64,000 nt of DNA from the NCBI GenBank assembly GCA_903857665.1, contig CAIOFV010000065.1, forward strand, positions 1 through 64,000, given 5' to 3'. The position numbers and the translations under genes are program-made. Shown here piece by piece: positions 31,166-39,742 of the stretch (positions are counted from its first letter, which is position 1; each line of letters begins with the position of its first letter). The notes under the pieces were generated by a model. The model did no database searches. It worked only from the letters and a program-made list of their open reading frames with translations, and was not told the DNA's origin. This DNA comes from an uncultured Myxococcales bacterium. GTDB lineage: Bacteria > Myxococcota_A > UBA9042 > DTJE01.

Positions 31166-32350
31166 ATGCGTCGGGTCCTGGCGACCGCGATCGTGGCGGC
31201 GTCCCTGCTGGCCGGCTGCGAAACGAAGGGACCGTCCCTGGGCGACGCGATCCCGGACCCGGGTCCGCAGGACGTTCCCGGCGACACGGCGCTGCCTGAC
31301 GTTCCGGACGACACGGGCCCCCGGGATGCGTTCGACGCGGACGGGACGGGCGACGTCCCCGCGGACGCTCTTGCCGATACTCCGCCCGACACCACCCCCG
31401 ACACCGCCCCCGACGCCTGCAGCCCCGTCGCGTGCGCGCTGTTCTGCCCGCATGGCTTCGCGATGGATGCGTCCGGCTGCGAGATCTGCGCCTGCCGGGA
31501 CTGCCAGGCCGCGAAGGACTGCACGTCGTTCCCGTATCCCTGCGACACCCCGTTCTGCAGCGAGTCCGGCACGTGCCTGTGCGACTGCACGACCCAGGTC
31601 CCGCAGGACTACGCCTGCCCCGACGGCACCCTCGTGCCCTGGTGCGCCTGCGGCCCGCTGGGCCGGGACTGCATCGCCCGCCCCGAGGAGCGCTGCCCCT
31701 CCCTCTGCAACCCGGGCCAGGCGGAACCGTATCCGTGCGCCGACGGCTCGACGGTCCCCTGGTGTTCGTGCGCCCGGGACGACTGCGTTCCCGAGTGCCG
31801 CAACGGCGGCACCGACGCCGAGGGCTGGTACGACCCCTGCACCGACGCCCCCATCGCCAACCGCGCCTGCCAGTCCTGCCGCCCCTTCTGCCAGGCCATT
31901 GGCACCCGCTCCGAGGGGTGGTACGACGACTGTGGCGGAGGCCGGATCGAGTGGGCGTTCTGCGCCCCGCGGCGAACCTGCGACGACAACGCGCCCGGCG
32001 CCTGCCCTGACAGCGCCTGCACCCCCCTGGACCCGCCGGTGACCTGGGCCTGCCCCGACGGAACCGCGGTGCCCGAGTGCGCGTGCGACAAAGGCACCTG
32101 GGCCTGCGCCGCGACCCCTTGGGCCGGCTGCACGGACCACGCGACACCCTGCGTCGGCGAGGGCGGAGGCACGAGGCTGTCCAACCCGTCCCAGTGCTGC
32201 CCGGGGTTCGCGATGATCGGCGCGGCCTCCTGGGACGGCGCACAGTGCCAATACCCGGACTGCCTGTGCGCGCTGTGCACCTACTGCGGCGACGGCCACT
32301 GCGTGCCGCCGGAAAACCGGTGCAACTGCCCCGACGACTGCATGCCCTGA
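31166..32350 (+). CDS. Cys-rich lipoprotein with antistasin-like module
   Basis: 394 residues. Perfect lipobox LLAGC (Cys18), about 75 residues of Asp/Pro tether (TPPDTTPDTAPD), then some forty cysteines. The first module (CSPVACALFCPHGFAMDASG, then CEICAC) has the spacing of antistasin-like domains, otherwise known in protease inhibitors. Later modules repeat a CPDGT-VPWC-AC pattern three times and an EGWYD pattern twice. The start is chosen at 31166 (TTGGAGG 6 nt upstream); the frame is open to 31109 but has no signal sequence there. Surface-exposed; inhibitor activity is only a suggestion from the module. Confidence 0.75.
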   Translation: MRRVLATAIVAASLLAGCETKGPSLGDAIPDPGPQDVPGDTALPDVPDDTGPRDAFDADGTGDVPADALADTPPDTTPDTAPDACSPVACALFCPHGFAMDASGCEICACRDCQAAKDCTSFPYPCDTPFCSESGTCLCDCTTQVPQDYACPDGTLVPWCACGPLGRDCIARPEERCPSLCNPGQAEPYPCADGSTVPWCSCARDDCVPECRNGGTDAEGWYDPCTDAPIANRACQSCRPFCQAIGTRSEGWYDDCGGGRIEWAFCAPRRTCDDNAPGACPDSACTPLDPPVTWACPDGTAVPECACDKGTWACAATPWAGCTDHATPCVGEGGGTRLSNPSQCCPGFAMIGAASWDGAQCQYPDCLCALCTYCGDGHCVPPENRCNCPDDCMP

Positions 32351-32369
32351 CCTGCGGCGCGGCTTGCGC

Positions 32370-32390
32370 CGGCGCGGCTCCACGGCGCCG
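32370..32390. terminator. GC hairpins between convergent genes
   Basis: CGGCGC (32370-32375) pairs with GCGCCG (32385-32390); an adjacent hairpin GGCGC/GCGCC lies at 32356-32370. Both are in the 60-bp gap between convergent lipoprotein genes, without T-tracts. Confidence 0.3.
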
Positions 32391-32410
32391 ATCCCGCCCC
32401 TGCGCGCGAA

Positions 32411-33604
32411 TCAGGTTTCGCAGATCCACGTGAGGATGAGCGTGTGGCAGCCGGCATCGTGCCAGCCGCTGCCGTCCGGGTAGGTGATGTGGTCCACCTC
32501 CCAGCCCCGGATCTCCAGGTGGTCCCAGGGCTGGATGCGCCGGACCCACGCCCGGACCCGGTCGTCGATGGGGAATGCGTGGACGTTCAGGAAGAGGTCG
32601 CCCGGGTTGCCGCCGCAGTTGCACCAGCCTTCGTGGCCGGATTCGCCGCACGGGCAAGCCGGATCCGCCAGCCCCCCCGACGTCAGCAGGAAGTCGCCGA
32701 TCAGCGGCGCCTGGTTGTCGTAGTACCACCGGTCCCGGATGGTGCCCGCGTATGACGAAATGACGTCCGATTCCAGCACGACGGTCCACGCCTTCGTGAC
32801 CAGCACCGGATCCGGGTCGGCGGGATGGCCTTCCGAGCACCGGGGGAACAGCCGTTCGCCGGTCGCGGTCATCGGGACCACGACGGATCGGCCGTCCGCC
32901 TTCACTTCCAGCGAGGCCGCGAATTCCCCGCCGTCCCCTGCCTTGAACGACACGGGAATCGCGATCGCCGCGCCCGGGCCCAGCGGCGACGGGAGCACCA
33001 GGTCGGGGACGCCGATCCCGAACCCGGGATCCCCCCCGGGCATCACGCCTGCCGATTCGACCTCGACGTCCTGCGACCCCACGTTCCAGCAGGTCACGTT
33101 GCCGTGCCGCACCTGTCCCTGCAAGGTGGACGGGAAGACCACGGTCGTCGGGACGCACCGCACCGGCGCGTCGCACGTCCCGCCGGCAGCCAGCGGCACG
33201 TCGATCCCGAACGGCGCGACGTCGAAGATCAGCGACAGGGTGGCGGTGGCCAGGCACCCGCAGCCGCCCGGGGCGTCGGCCCTGGGCACGAACGCGATGT
33301 CCATGGCGACGGGCCGGTTCGCGGGAAGGCTTTCCGGCAGGTTCCCGACGACCTCGAAGGTGCCGCAAGCCGACTCAAGCAGCACGATATCGGCACCGAC
33401 CAGCCGCGCCGAGGCCGACCCCTCGTTGGTCACGCGGACGGTCAGGCGCGCGGCGGGGCCTCCCGGTTCGACCCCCTCCCAGGCCAGTTCCGCCGGTTCC
33501 GCAAGAAAGGGCCCCGCGGACCCCGCCTGGCAGGCCACCAGGAGGGGCACGATCGCGGCCAAGGCACACCGCAGTCCCCTGGGCAGCGTCGCGCGCTCGG
33601 TCAT
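32411..33604 (-). CDS. lipoprotein with ASH/DUF1573-like Ig domains
   Basis: 397 residues. Lipobox LVAC (Cys25) with no acidic tether. Two tandem Ig-like domains (about 35-140 and 140-255) show the pattern of ASH/DUF1573-type repeats: lTVRVTNEGSASARL, PVAMDIAFVPRADAPG, and VTCWNVGSQDVEVESAG with AIPVSFKAGDGGEF. A C-terminal part of about 130 residues contains Cys-rich PACPCGESGHEGWCNCGG and no known motif. The ATG shares ATGA with the stop of the upstream PilT-like gene, so it is made together with the two ATPases and may be an envelope component of the same apparatus. Confidence 0.75.
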   Translation of the reverse strand: MTERATLPRGLRCALAAIVPLLVACQAGSAGPFLAEPAELAWEGVEPGGPAARLTVRVTNEGSASARLVGADIVLLESACGTFEVVGNLPESLPANRPVAMDIAFVPRADAPGGCGCLATATLSLIFDVAPFGIDVPLAAGGTCDAPVRCVPTTVVFPSTLQGQVRHGNVTCWNVGSQDVEVESAGVMPGGDPGFGIGVPDLVLPSPLGPGAAIAIPVSFKAGDGGEFAASLEVKADGRSVVVPMTATGERLFPRCSEGHPADPDPVLVTKAWTVVLESDVISSYAGTIRDRWYYDNQAPLIGDFLLTSGGLADPACPCGESGHEGWCNCGGNPGDLFLNVHAFPIDDRVRAWVRRIQPWDHLEIRGWEVDHITYPDGSGWHDAGCHTLILTWICET

Positions 33605-34680
33605 AGCGTGATTCCATCGACCGCCAGAGACTTGCGGAACGCGATCTTGTCCAGGGCGCGGTCGAAGGCCTCCCGGGGGTCCACCTCGCGGCGGCGTACC
33701 AGGTCCAGGATCGAGTCGTCCATCGACACCATGCCCAGCCGCTTCCCGGTCTTGATGGCGGTGTCCACCAGGTGCGGCTTCCCTTCGCGGATCATGTTCG
33801 GCAGGCCCACGGTCCAGAACAGCAGCTCGACCGCCGGCACGCGGCCGCCGGACCGCCGGGGCAGCAACTGCTGGGCCAGGATGCCTTTCAGGACGCCCGC
33901 GAACATCCCGCGCACGGCGTCCTGCTCGGCCGTCGGGAACACGTTCACCATGCGGTCCACCGTCCGCGACGCGCTGTTCGTGTGCATGGTCGCCAGCACC
34001 AGGATGCCGGTCTCCGCCGCCTGCAGGGCCATCGTGATCGTTTCCAGGTCCCGCAATTCGCCGACGAGGATCACGTCCGGATCCTCGCGCATCGCCAGCC
34101 GCAGCGCATCGGCGAACGTGCGCGCGGAGGTGCCGATTTCGCGCTGGGTGATGCGGCTGCTGATGTTCGTGTGGACGTGCTCGATGGGGTCCTCGATGGT
34201 CAGGATGTGCAGGCGCCGCGAACGGTTCAGGAAGTCGATCAGCGACGCCAGCGTGGTGCTCTTGCCCGAACCGGTCGGCCCGGTGATCAGCACCAGCCCG
34301 TTCGGGTACTCGACCAGCCGGGACACCTGGGTCGGCAGCCCCAGGTCCTCGAAGGCCAGCGCGCTGTCCGGCACGTGGCGGAACACCCCTGCCGGGCCGC
34401 GCTCCTGCCGGAAGAGGTTCACCCGGAACCGCCCGATGCCCACGGCATCGTAGGCCCAGTCCAGATCCCCGGTGGCCTTGAACTCCGCCCAGGGCCCCTC
34501 GGGCACCACCTCGGACAGCCACTCCTGGAAATCGTCCGCGCTGACGGCCTTCATGCGAAGGGGCGACATCTGGCCCACGACCCGCAGGATGGGCGGATGC
34601 CCGGTGGCCAGGTGAAGGTCCGACGCCCCCATCTCCACCGCGATTTCCAGCAGGTCGTCGATGCGCGGCCGTGTCGGCAC
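33601..34680 (-). CDS. PilT-like type IV pilus retraction ATPase
   Basis: 359 residues, the usual PilT length. N-terminal PAS-like pilus-ATPase domain (MGASDLHLATGHPP), Walker A GPTGSGKS (134-141), Asp box (LTIEDPIEH), Walker B ILVGELRDLETI and His box ATMHTNSA. It should power pilus retraction as a hexamer at the inner-membrane base. It is second in a three-gene operon: a HEAT-fused paralogue 19 bp upstream and an ASH-type lipoprotein overlapping downstream. No pilin, pilB or pilC gene is in the window. Whether it is PilT or PilU in role cannot be decided, so I give no symbol. Confidence 0.92.
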   Translation of the reverse strand: MPTRPRIDDLLEIAVEMGASDLHLATGHPPILRVVGQMSPLRMKAVSADDFQEWLSEVVPEGPWAEFKATGDLDWAYDAVGIGRFRVNLFRQERGPAGVFRHVPDSALAFEDLGLPTQVSRLVEYPNGLVLITGPTGSGKSTTLASLIDFLNRSRRLHILTIEDPIEHVHTNISSRITQREIGTSARTFADALRLAMREDPDVILVGELRDLETITMALQAAETGILVLATMHTNSASRTVDRMVNVFPTAEQDAVRGMFAGVLKGILAQQLLPRRSGGRVPAVELLFWTVGLPNMIREGKPHLVDTAIKTGKRLGMVSMDDSILDLVRRREVDPREAFDRALDKIAFRKSLAVDGITL

Positions 34681-34699
34681 GTTCGTCTCCCCGGATGCG

Positions 34700-36541
34700 T
34701 CAGGCGCCGGGCATCAGCGCCCGGAACGCCTCCTTGTTCGTCGCCTTCGCATAGGCGTCCTCGGGCGTAATCTCGCCGGCCTGCATCAGTTCGAGCAGCG
34801 CGTTGTCCAGCGCCTTCATGCCCTCGGAGCGTGCGATCTGCATCTGCGCGGCCACCTGGGTCAGCTTGTTTTCGCGCACCAGCGCCGCCACCGCCTGGTT
34901 GCATACCAGCAGCTCGAACGCCCCGACGCGGCCGGGCCCCTTCTTCCGCCGCACCAGCGTCTGCGCGATCACCATCCGCAACGCGTCGGCCAGCATCAGG
35001 CGCACCTGCTGCTGCTCGGAGGCCGGGAACGCCTCGACCATGCGCTGGATCGCCCCCACCGCCGTCGGCGTGTGCAGCGTAGCAATGACCAGGTGGCCCG
35101 TTTCCGCGGCTTCCACGGCCATGCGCATGGTCACCAGGTCCCGCATCTCGCCGACGACCATCACGTCCGGGTCCTCGCGCAGGGCGGCCCGCAGGGCCTG
35201 CGGGAACGATTCCGAATGGCGCCCGATTTCGCGCTGGTTGACCAGGGCCAGCTTGCGCTCGTGGAGGTACTCGATCGGGTCCTCCAGCGTGATGATGTGC
35301 GCGGGGCGCAACTCGTTCAGCAGGTCCACCAGGGCCGCCATGGTCGTGCTCTTGCCGCTGCCGGACCGCCCGGTCACCAGCACGAAGCCCTGGTTCATGG
35401 ACACGATCTCCCGGACGATCGCCGGAAGGCCCAGGTCGCGCAGGCGCGGCGGCTCGCCGGGGATCAGGCGGGCCACCGCCGACCACCCGCGCCGCTCCAG
35501 GAAGACGTTCACGCGGTGCCGGCCGATGCCCGGCACCACGTGGGAAAAGTCGGCGCCCAGGTCGCGCTCCAGGCCCGCGCGCATGCGTTCCGGCACGGCG
35601 GGCAGGATCAGGGCCTCCGCGTCCTCCCGCGTCAGCGGTTCACCGGTGACGTCCACGAGTTCCCCGTGGATCCGGAACGCCGCAGGCGACCCGGGAACGA
35701 TGTGAACGTCGGAGGCCCCCCGCAGACGCGCCTCGGCCAGCAGCCGATCGAAGGGCACGTCCGGGAGGGCCAGTCGGACGACGGGTCGCAGATCGGCTTC
35801 GTCCAGCGGTACGCCGTGCCGCGCGGCCAGGCGACGGGCGGCGACGGCAGCCTGGTCGCGGACGCGGGAGTCGGGGTCCGAGGATGCGGAGCGGATGAAG
35901 TACGGGACCAGGCGCCTGTCGCCGAAGTTCAGCAGGGCGCGGATCACCTCCAGGCGCACTTCGACGTTGGCGTCCGACAGCAGCCGGGCAACGTCGGGCA
36001 TCGCTTCCTGGGCGCCCCGATCCGCGAGGAGGGCGACCGCAGTCCACCGCAGGTCGTCGCGATCCAGGGCGGCGACCAGCACCGATGTCGCCTCGGGCCC
36101 TTCGGTCTGGCCGATGGCCTGCAGAGCCATCATCGCGGTCCACCGATCCGGGGCTTCCAGCAGCCGGACCAGCGCGGGCAGAAGCGCGGGCAGCGCCAAC
36201 CCCCGGGCCAGACCGATGACCATCCGAAGGTCCGCTCCGGACAATCGGGCCAGGCGGCGGTCGATCGCCGGGGCAAGCCGCTCCCCGATGTCGGCAAGCG
36301 ACCGGTGCAGCCGCTCGCGACCGGACGCCAGCAGGTTGCGCTGGGCGTGCAGCAGGGCCAGCAGCGGATCCTGCGAAGGGGCCGGCTCGCCCGCGGCGTC
36401 CGCCGATCCGATCGACGCCACCAGGACCTCGAGGGCCCGGCGGCGCTGGGCCTCGTTCCCTTCCAGGAGGGCCTGGACGATGGCGGCGGGACGCGTCCTG
36501 CTGCCGGTCTGCCTGCCCTCGGACTGTCCCGGATCCGCCAC
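34700..36541 (-). CDS. HEAT-repeat domain fused to a PilT-like ATPase
   Basis: 613 residues. Residues 100-240 are alpha-helical HEAT-like repeats (ALPALLPALVRLLEAPDRWTA, AMPDVARLLSDANVEVRLEV). Residues 262-613 are a complete PilT ATPase: RGASDVHIVPGSPAAFRIHG, Walker A GRSGSGKS (391-398), LEDPIEYLHE, VVGEMRDLVTM and ATLHTPTA. PilT proteins normally lack the N-terminal 260 residues. The HEAT region probably binds a protein partner and so targets the retraction motor. GTG start with AGGGGG 5 nt upstream. First gene of the operon, under a minus-strand TATAAT. Confidence 0.88.
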   Translation of the reverse strand: MADPGQSEGRQTGSRTRPAAIVQALLEGNEAQRRRALEVLVASIGSADAAGEPAPSQDPLLALLHAQRNLLASGRERLHRSLADIGERLAPAIDRRLARLSGADLRMVIGLARGLALPALLPALVRLLEAPDRWTAMMALQAIGQTEGPEATSVLVAALDRDDLRWTAVALLADRGAQEAMPDVARLLSDANVEVRLEVIRALLNFGDRRLVPYFIRSASSDPDSRVRDQAAVAARRLAARHGVPLDEADLRPVVRLALPDVPFDRLLAEARLRGASDVHIVPGSPAAFRIHGELVDVTGEPLTREDAEALILPAVPERMRAGLERDLGADFSHVVPGIGRHRVNVFLERRGWSAVARLIPGEPPRLRDLGLPAIVREIVSMNQGFVLVTGRSGSGKSTTMAALVDLLNELRPAHIITLEDPIEYLHERKLALVNQREIGRHSESFPQALRAALREDPDVMVVGEMRDLVTMRMAVEAAETGHLVIATLHTPTAVGAIQRMVEAFPASEQQQVRLMLADALRMVIAQTLVRRKKGPGRVGAFELLVCNQAVAALVRENKLTQVAAQMQIARSEGMKALDNALLELMQAGEITPEDAYAKATNKEAFRALMPGA

Positions 36542-36574
36542 TGCGCCCCCTGCTTCCGGTCACGACGGATTTTC

Positions 36575-36580
36575 ATTATA
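36575..36580 (-). promoter_or_regulatory. -10 hexamer of the PilT-like operon
   Basis: Perfect TATAAT on the minus strand, 33 nt before the GTG start at 36541. TTTCAA lies 15 nt upstream, a weak -35. Confidence 0.45.
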
Positions 36581-36606
36581 CCCGCGCGCCCGTCCTTGAA
36601 AGCGGC

Positions 36607-36612
36607 TAGAAT
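36607..36612 (+). promoter_or_regulatory. -10-like hexamer of lectin lipoprotein gene 36641
   Basis: TAGAAT, 28 nt before the start codon. Divergent from the TATAAT of the PilT-like operon, with 26 bp between the two hexamers. No clear -35. Confidence 0.35.
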
Positions 36613-36640
36613 CTGCGCCGGCCGTGATCCGGAGGTTTCC

Positions 36641-38467
36641 ATGCGTCGATTCAACCCCTTGCCCCTCGTCGTCGCGCTGGTCGCGCTGGGATGCGGCGGC
36701 TCCGGCACACCGTCGCTGGGAGGCCTGGACACGCCTCCCGTGCCGGATTCCACGACGGTCGCGGACGAGTCCCCGTTGGACGACGTACAGCAGCGGGACA
36801 TCGTCGCGGACGAATCCCCGATCGACGTCACGAAGATCGATGTCTGGCTGCCCGACGCGACGGGGCAGGACGGGGTCCAGGCGGACGCCCCCGGCGACGC
36901 CCCGGACGTGCCGCCGGTCACCCTGCCCTACCCGCTGTGCCAGCCCTGCCGCGCCGACCTGGAATGCGAAACCGCGGACGTCAAGGCGCCGTGCCTCGTG
37001 GAAGGCCCCGACGCCATGACCTGCGGGTACCCCTGCGCGGTGGACGGCGATTGCCCGGACGGTTTTGAGTGCATACGGGACGACGTCCACGGCCGCCAAT
37101 GCCGACCGATCGGGGGCGCGGCGTGCCCCTGCCTGCCGCGCTTCGTGGCCGCGGGCTTCGTGACCACCTGCTGGCGCGAAAACGGCGTGGGTCGTTGCAC
37201 CGGCGTGCGGATGTGCAACGAGGACTGCCCCGTATCGGCGCCGTCGGCCGAGGTCTGCGACGGCATCGACAACAACTGCGACGGCGCCATCGACGAGGGC
37301 CTCGGCACGATCGCGTGCGGCAAGGGCGCCTGCGAGGTGACGGTCCCGGCCTGCGTGAACGGCAAGCCCCAGGAGTGCGTGCCGCGGGCACCGGCGCAAG
37401 AGGTCTGCGACGGCATCGACAACAACTGCGACGGCACCACCGACGAGGGCCTCGGGACGTTGACCTGCGGCCTGGGCGTGTGCGCCGTGACGGTGGACGC
37501 GTGCATCGGCGGCCGGCCCCAGCCCTGCTGGCCCGGGCCCGCGGGCGTCGAAACGTGCAACGGCCTCGACGACAACTGCGACGGCGCCACCGACGAGGGC
37601 TTCGGCGAAACGACCTGCGGCGTCGGCGCGTGCATGCGTACCGTCCAGAACTGCGATCACGGGCAGGCGACGACCTGCGTGCCCGGCGATCCGTCGATCG
37701 AGATCTGCAACGGCCTCGACGACGACTGCAACGGCAAGACCGATGACGTCACGATCACCTGCGGCACCGGCGCCTGCCAACGCACCGTCCCGGCCTGCAC
37801 CGGCGACGGGAGCGTCGCGGTCTGCGTGCCGGGCCAGCCCGCACCCGAAGCGTGCAACGGCATCGACGACAACTGCGACGGCACCACCGACGAGGGCTTC
37901 GTGCTGGGCGCGGCCTGCGACGGGCCCGACGCGGACCTGTGCGCGAACGGGACCATCGGCTGCCTGCCCGACGGCACCGCCGGCTGCATCGAGCCGGGGC
38001 CTGGCTTCGTCGAGACGTGCAACGGCAGGGACGACAACTGCGACGGCCAGATTGACGAGACGGGCTGTCCCTGCCCGGCCTTCCAGTACAATGGCCACAA
38101 CTACCTGTTCTGCTCGCCCACGGCCAACTGGTCGGTCGCCGGGACCTCGTGCAAGGGATGGGGTTACCACCTGGCGAAGATCGAGGACGCGGCCGAAAAC
38201 AAGTGGATCGTGGACAAGGCGAACTCGATCGATCGCACCGCCGGCTGGTGGATCGGCCTCAACGACATCGCGAAGGAAGGCACGTTCGTGTGGGCGGACG
38301 GATCGGCGCTCGGCTACTCGGTCTGGGTGCAGGGCCAGCCCAACAACGGCGGCTTCGGCGGGAACGATCAGGACTGCGTCGAAATCCTCAGCAACCTGGT
38401 ATCAGGCTACGGCTGGAACGACGGCGAGTGCGGCAACCAGCTCCACTTCGTCTGCGAGCTGCAGTAG
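36641..38467 (+). CDS. MopE-repeat lipoprotein with C-terminal C-type lectin domain
   Basis: 608 residues. Lipoprotein signal (VALGC, Cys18) and a Ser/Asp/Val tether to about residue 85. A Cys-rich stretch (105-200) precedes six MopE-type metal-binding repeats of form EVCDGIDNNCDGxxDEG, separated by CGxGxCxxTVxAC spacers, the fifth slightly degenerate (DDDCNGKTDD). The last 130 residues are a C-type lectin-like domain: AKIEDAAENKWI, WWIGLNDIAKEG, QPNN, DCVEI and WNDGECGN. QPN and WND sit where Ca2+ and sugar are bound in this fold. The protein probably displays a Ca2+-dependent sugar-binding head on a disulfide-rich stalk. GGAGG lies 5 nt before the ATG. Confidence 0.9.
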   Translation: MRRFNPLPLVVALVALGCGGSGTPSLGGLDTPPVPDSTTVADESPLDDVQQRDIVADESPIDVTKIDVWLPDATGQDGVQADAPGDAPDVPPVTLPYPLCQPCRADLECETADVKAPCLVEGPDAMTCGYPCAVDGDCPDGFECIRDDVHGRQCRPIGGAACPCLPRFVAAGFVTTCWRENGVGRCTGVRMCNEDCPVSAPSAEVCDGIDNNCDGAIDEGLGTIACGKGACEVTVPACVNGKPQECVPRAPAQEVCDGIDNNCDGTTDEGLGTLTCGLGVCAVTVDACIGGRPQPCWPGPAGVETCNGLDDNCDGATDEGFGETTCGVGACMRTVQNCDHGQATTCVPGDPSIEICNGLDDDCNGKTDDVTITCGTGACQRTVPACTGDGSVAVCVPGQPAPEACNGIDDNCDGTTDEGFVLGAACDGPDADLCANGTIGCLPDGTAGCIEPGPGFVETCNGRDDNCDGQIDETGCPCPAFQYNGHNYLFCSPTANWSVAGTSCKGWGYHLAKIEDAAENKWIVDKANSIDRTAGWWIGLNDIAKEGTFVWADGSALGYSVWVQGQPNNGGFGGNDQDCVEILSNLVSGYGWNDGECGNQLHFVCELQ

Positions 38468-38493
38468 CCGCGAAGGCCCGGGACGGGAGTCTG

Positions 38494-39732
38494 CTAGAAC
38501 TCGACCGCAGCGCCCACAGACCAGTTGAGCCACCCGCGGTCATAGCCCTTGCGGATTCCGTACCCCATCGAGCCGCTCAGTTCGACACCGCCGGGAATCA
38601 TGAACGCCAGGCCCAGCGACGGCAGGATGCCGTAGGGTGACGCGCCGCCCTCCGTTTCGGCCTCGGGCTTCGTGTCCGTGGGCCAGTTGGTCAACTCGTT
38701 GCGCACCATGATCTTGACGAAGCTGGCCGCCTTGAGGTCCAGTTCGGTGACGAAGGACCAGCCCAGCGACTTCGCGCCCTTGATGCCGATGTCGAAATGG
38801 GTGGACCGGACCGGGCCGAAGCGGAACGTGATGCCGCCGCCCGGCTCCAGGCCGACGCGGCTGGCGCCCAGCATCAGCAACGGTTCCACGCCGAACACGT
38901 CGCCGAATTCCCAGTAGAGCTTGATGAACGCAAGGTAGGCGCCGGGGCGACCGGTCGCCGGCGGATCCTGGGTCTTGACGCCCAGGCGGTCGCCGACCAG
39001 CAGGAAGCCGGCCTGCGCCTGGTACAGCCCCGCCATCAGCGCCCGGAACGTGTACCCGATTTCCAGCTGGTTGAAGCCGTCCACGGACCGCGGGTCGGTG
39101 GGCAGGCGCCGGCCGAAGTCGACATGCCGGAACGTCGCCTCGAAGCGGTTGCGATGGCCGCCGTGCTCGGCCAGGCGGTCGCGTTGGCGCCCCTCGCGGG
39201 TGTCGCCCGATACGCGGATCACCTGGGGACGATCGGCCGACCCGAAGCGCGCCCGGGTCGAGCCATCCGCCTCCACGGATTCGATCCAGTAGGACAGGCC
39301 GGGGGCCGTCAGGTCGCCCGCCGGGATCTTCGCTTCCAGCATGTCGCGCCGCGCAACGAACACCGCGCTCTTCCAGGGGGCGGCGTCACCGACCCGCCAG
39401 TTCAGGCGCAGTTCCCGGCCGTGCCACTCGCCCTGCCAGCGTGCGGAAACCGTCAGGCCGCGCCGATCCGGCCGGGCTTCCGACACGGGCCAGTGGAACA
39501 GGATCGCGCCGGCCGGCGGCACAGCCGAAGGACCCGCGACCACGCCTGCAGGCGCTGGCGCCGCGTCCTGGCCGACGACGTCCGGCCCATCGGCCGCCTC
39601 GTCGTCCGGCTCCCCGGAAAGGGTCGCCGCGGGGGGCTGCACGGCCGCACCCGCCCGCTCCCGGGCCCCGACCGGCGTCGCCGCCAGCCCGACCGTCAAC
39701 GCCATCGCCATCCCGATCGTCACGATGCGCAT
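38494..39732 (-). CDS. outer-membrane beta-barrel protein with N-terminal Ig-like domain
   Basis: 412 residues. Signal peptide about 1-24, a Pro/Ala-rich linker, an Ig-like domain (about 85-175, including SYWIESVEADGSTRARFG), then amphipathic strands to the end. The last residue is Phe and the final strand is WSVGAAVEF, as expected for an outer-membrane barrel. Same architecture and order as the gene just upstream, so the two are likely paralogues. The start at 39732 rather than 39738 is chosen because AGGAGG directly abuts the earlier ATG but lies 6 nt from this one. It starts 10 bp after the upstream stop. Function unknown; 26 bp from the convergent lectin gene. Confidence 0.7.
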   Translation of the reverse strand: MRIVTIGMAMALTVGLAATPVGARERAGAAVQPPAATLSGEPDDEAADGPDVVGQDAAPAPAGVVAGPSAVPPAGAILFHWPVSEARPDRRGLTVSARWQGEWHGRELRLNWRVGDAAPWKSAVFVARRDMLEAKIPAGDLTAPGLSYWIESVEADGSTRARFGSADRPQVIRVSGDTREGRQRDRLAEHGGHRNRFEATFRHVDFGRRLPTDPRSVDGFNQLEIGYTFRALMAGLYQAQAGFLLVGDRLGVKTQDPPATGRPGAYLAFIKLYWEFGDVFGVEPLLMLGASRVGLEPGGGITFRFGPVRSTHFDIGIKGAKSLGWSFVTELDLKAASFVKIMVRNELTNWPTDTKPEAETEGGASPYGILPSLGLAFMIPGGVELSGSMGYGIRKGYDRGWLNWSVGAAVEF

Positions 39733-39742
39733 GGCCATCCTC

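Noticed and set aside
37255-38050. Repeats in the lectin gene as a DNA tandem repeat element
   Set aside because: The near-repeats (such as the stretch encoding CDGIDNNCDG) are explained by MopE protein repeats within one reading frame.
39733-39738. ATG at 39738 as the start of the barrel protein
   Set aside because: AGGAGG directly abuts this ATG, leaving no spacing; the ATG at 39732 has the proper 6-nt distance and also begins the signal peptide.
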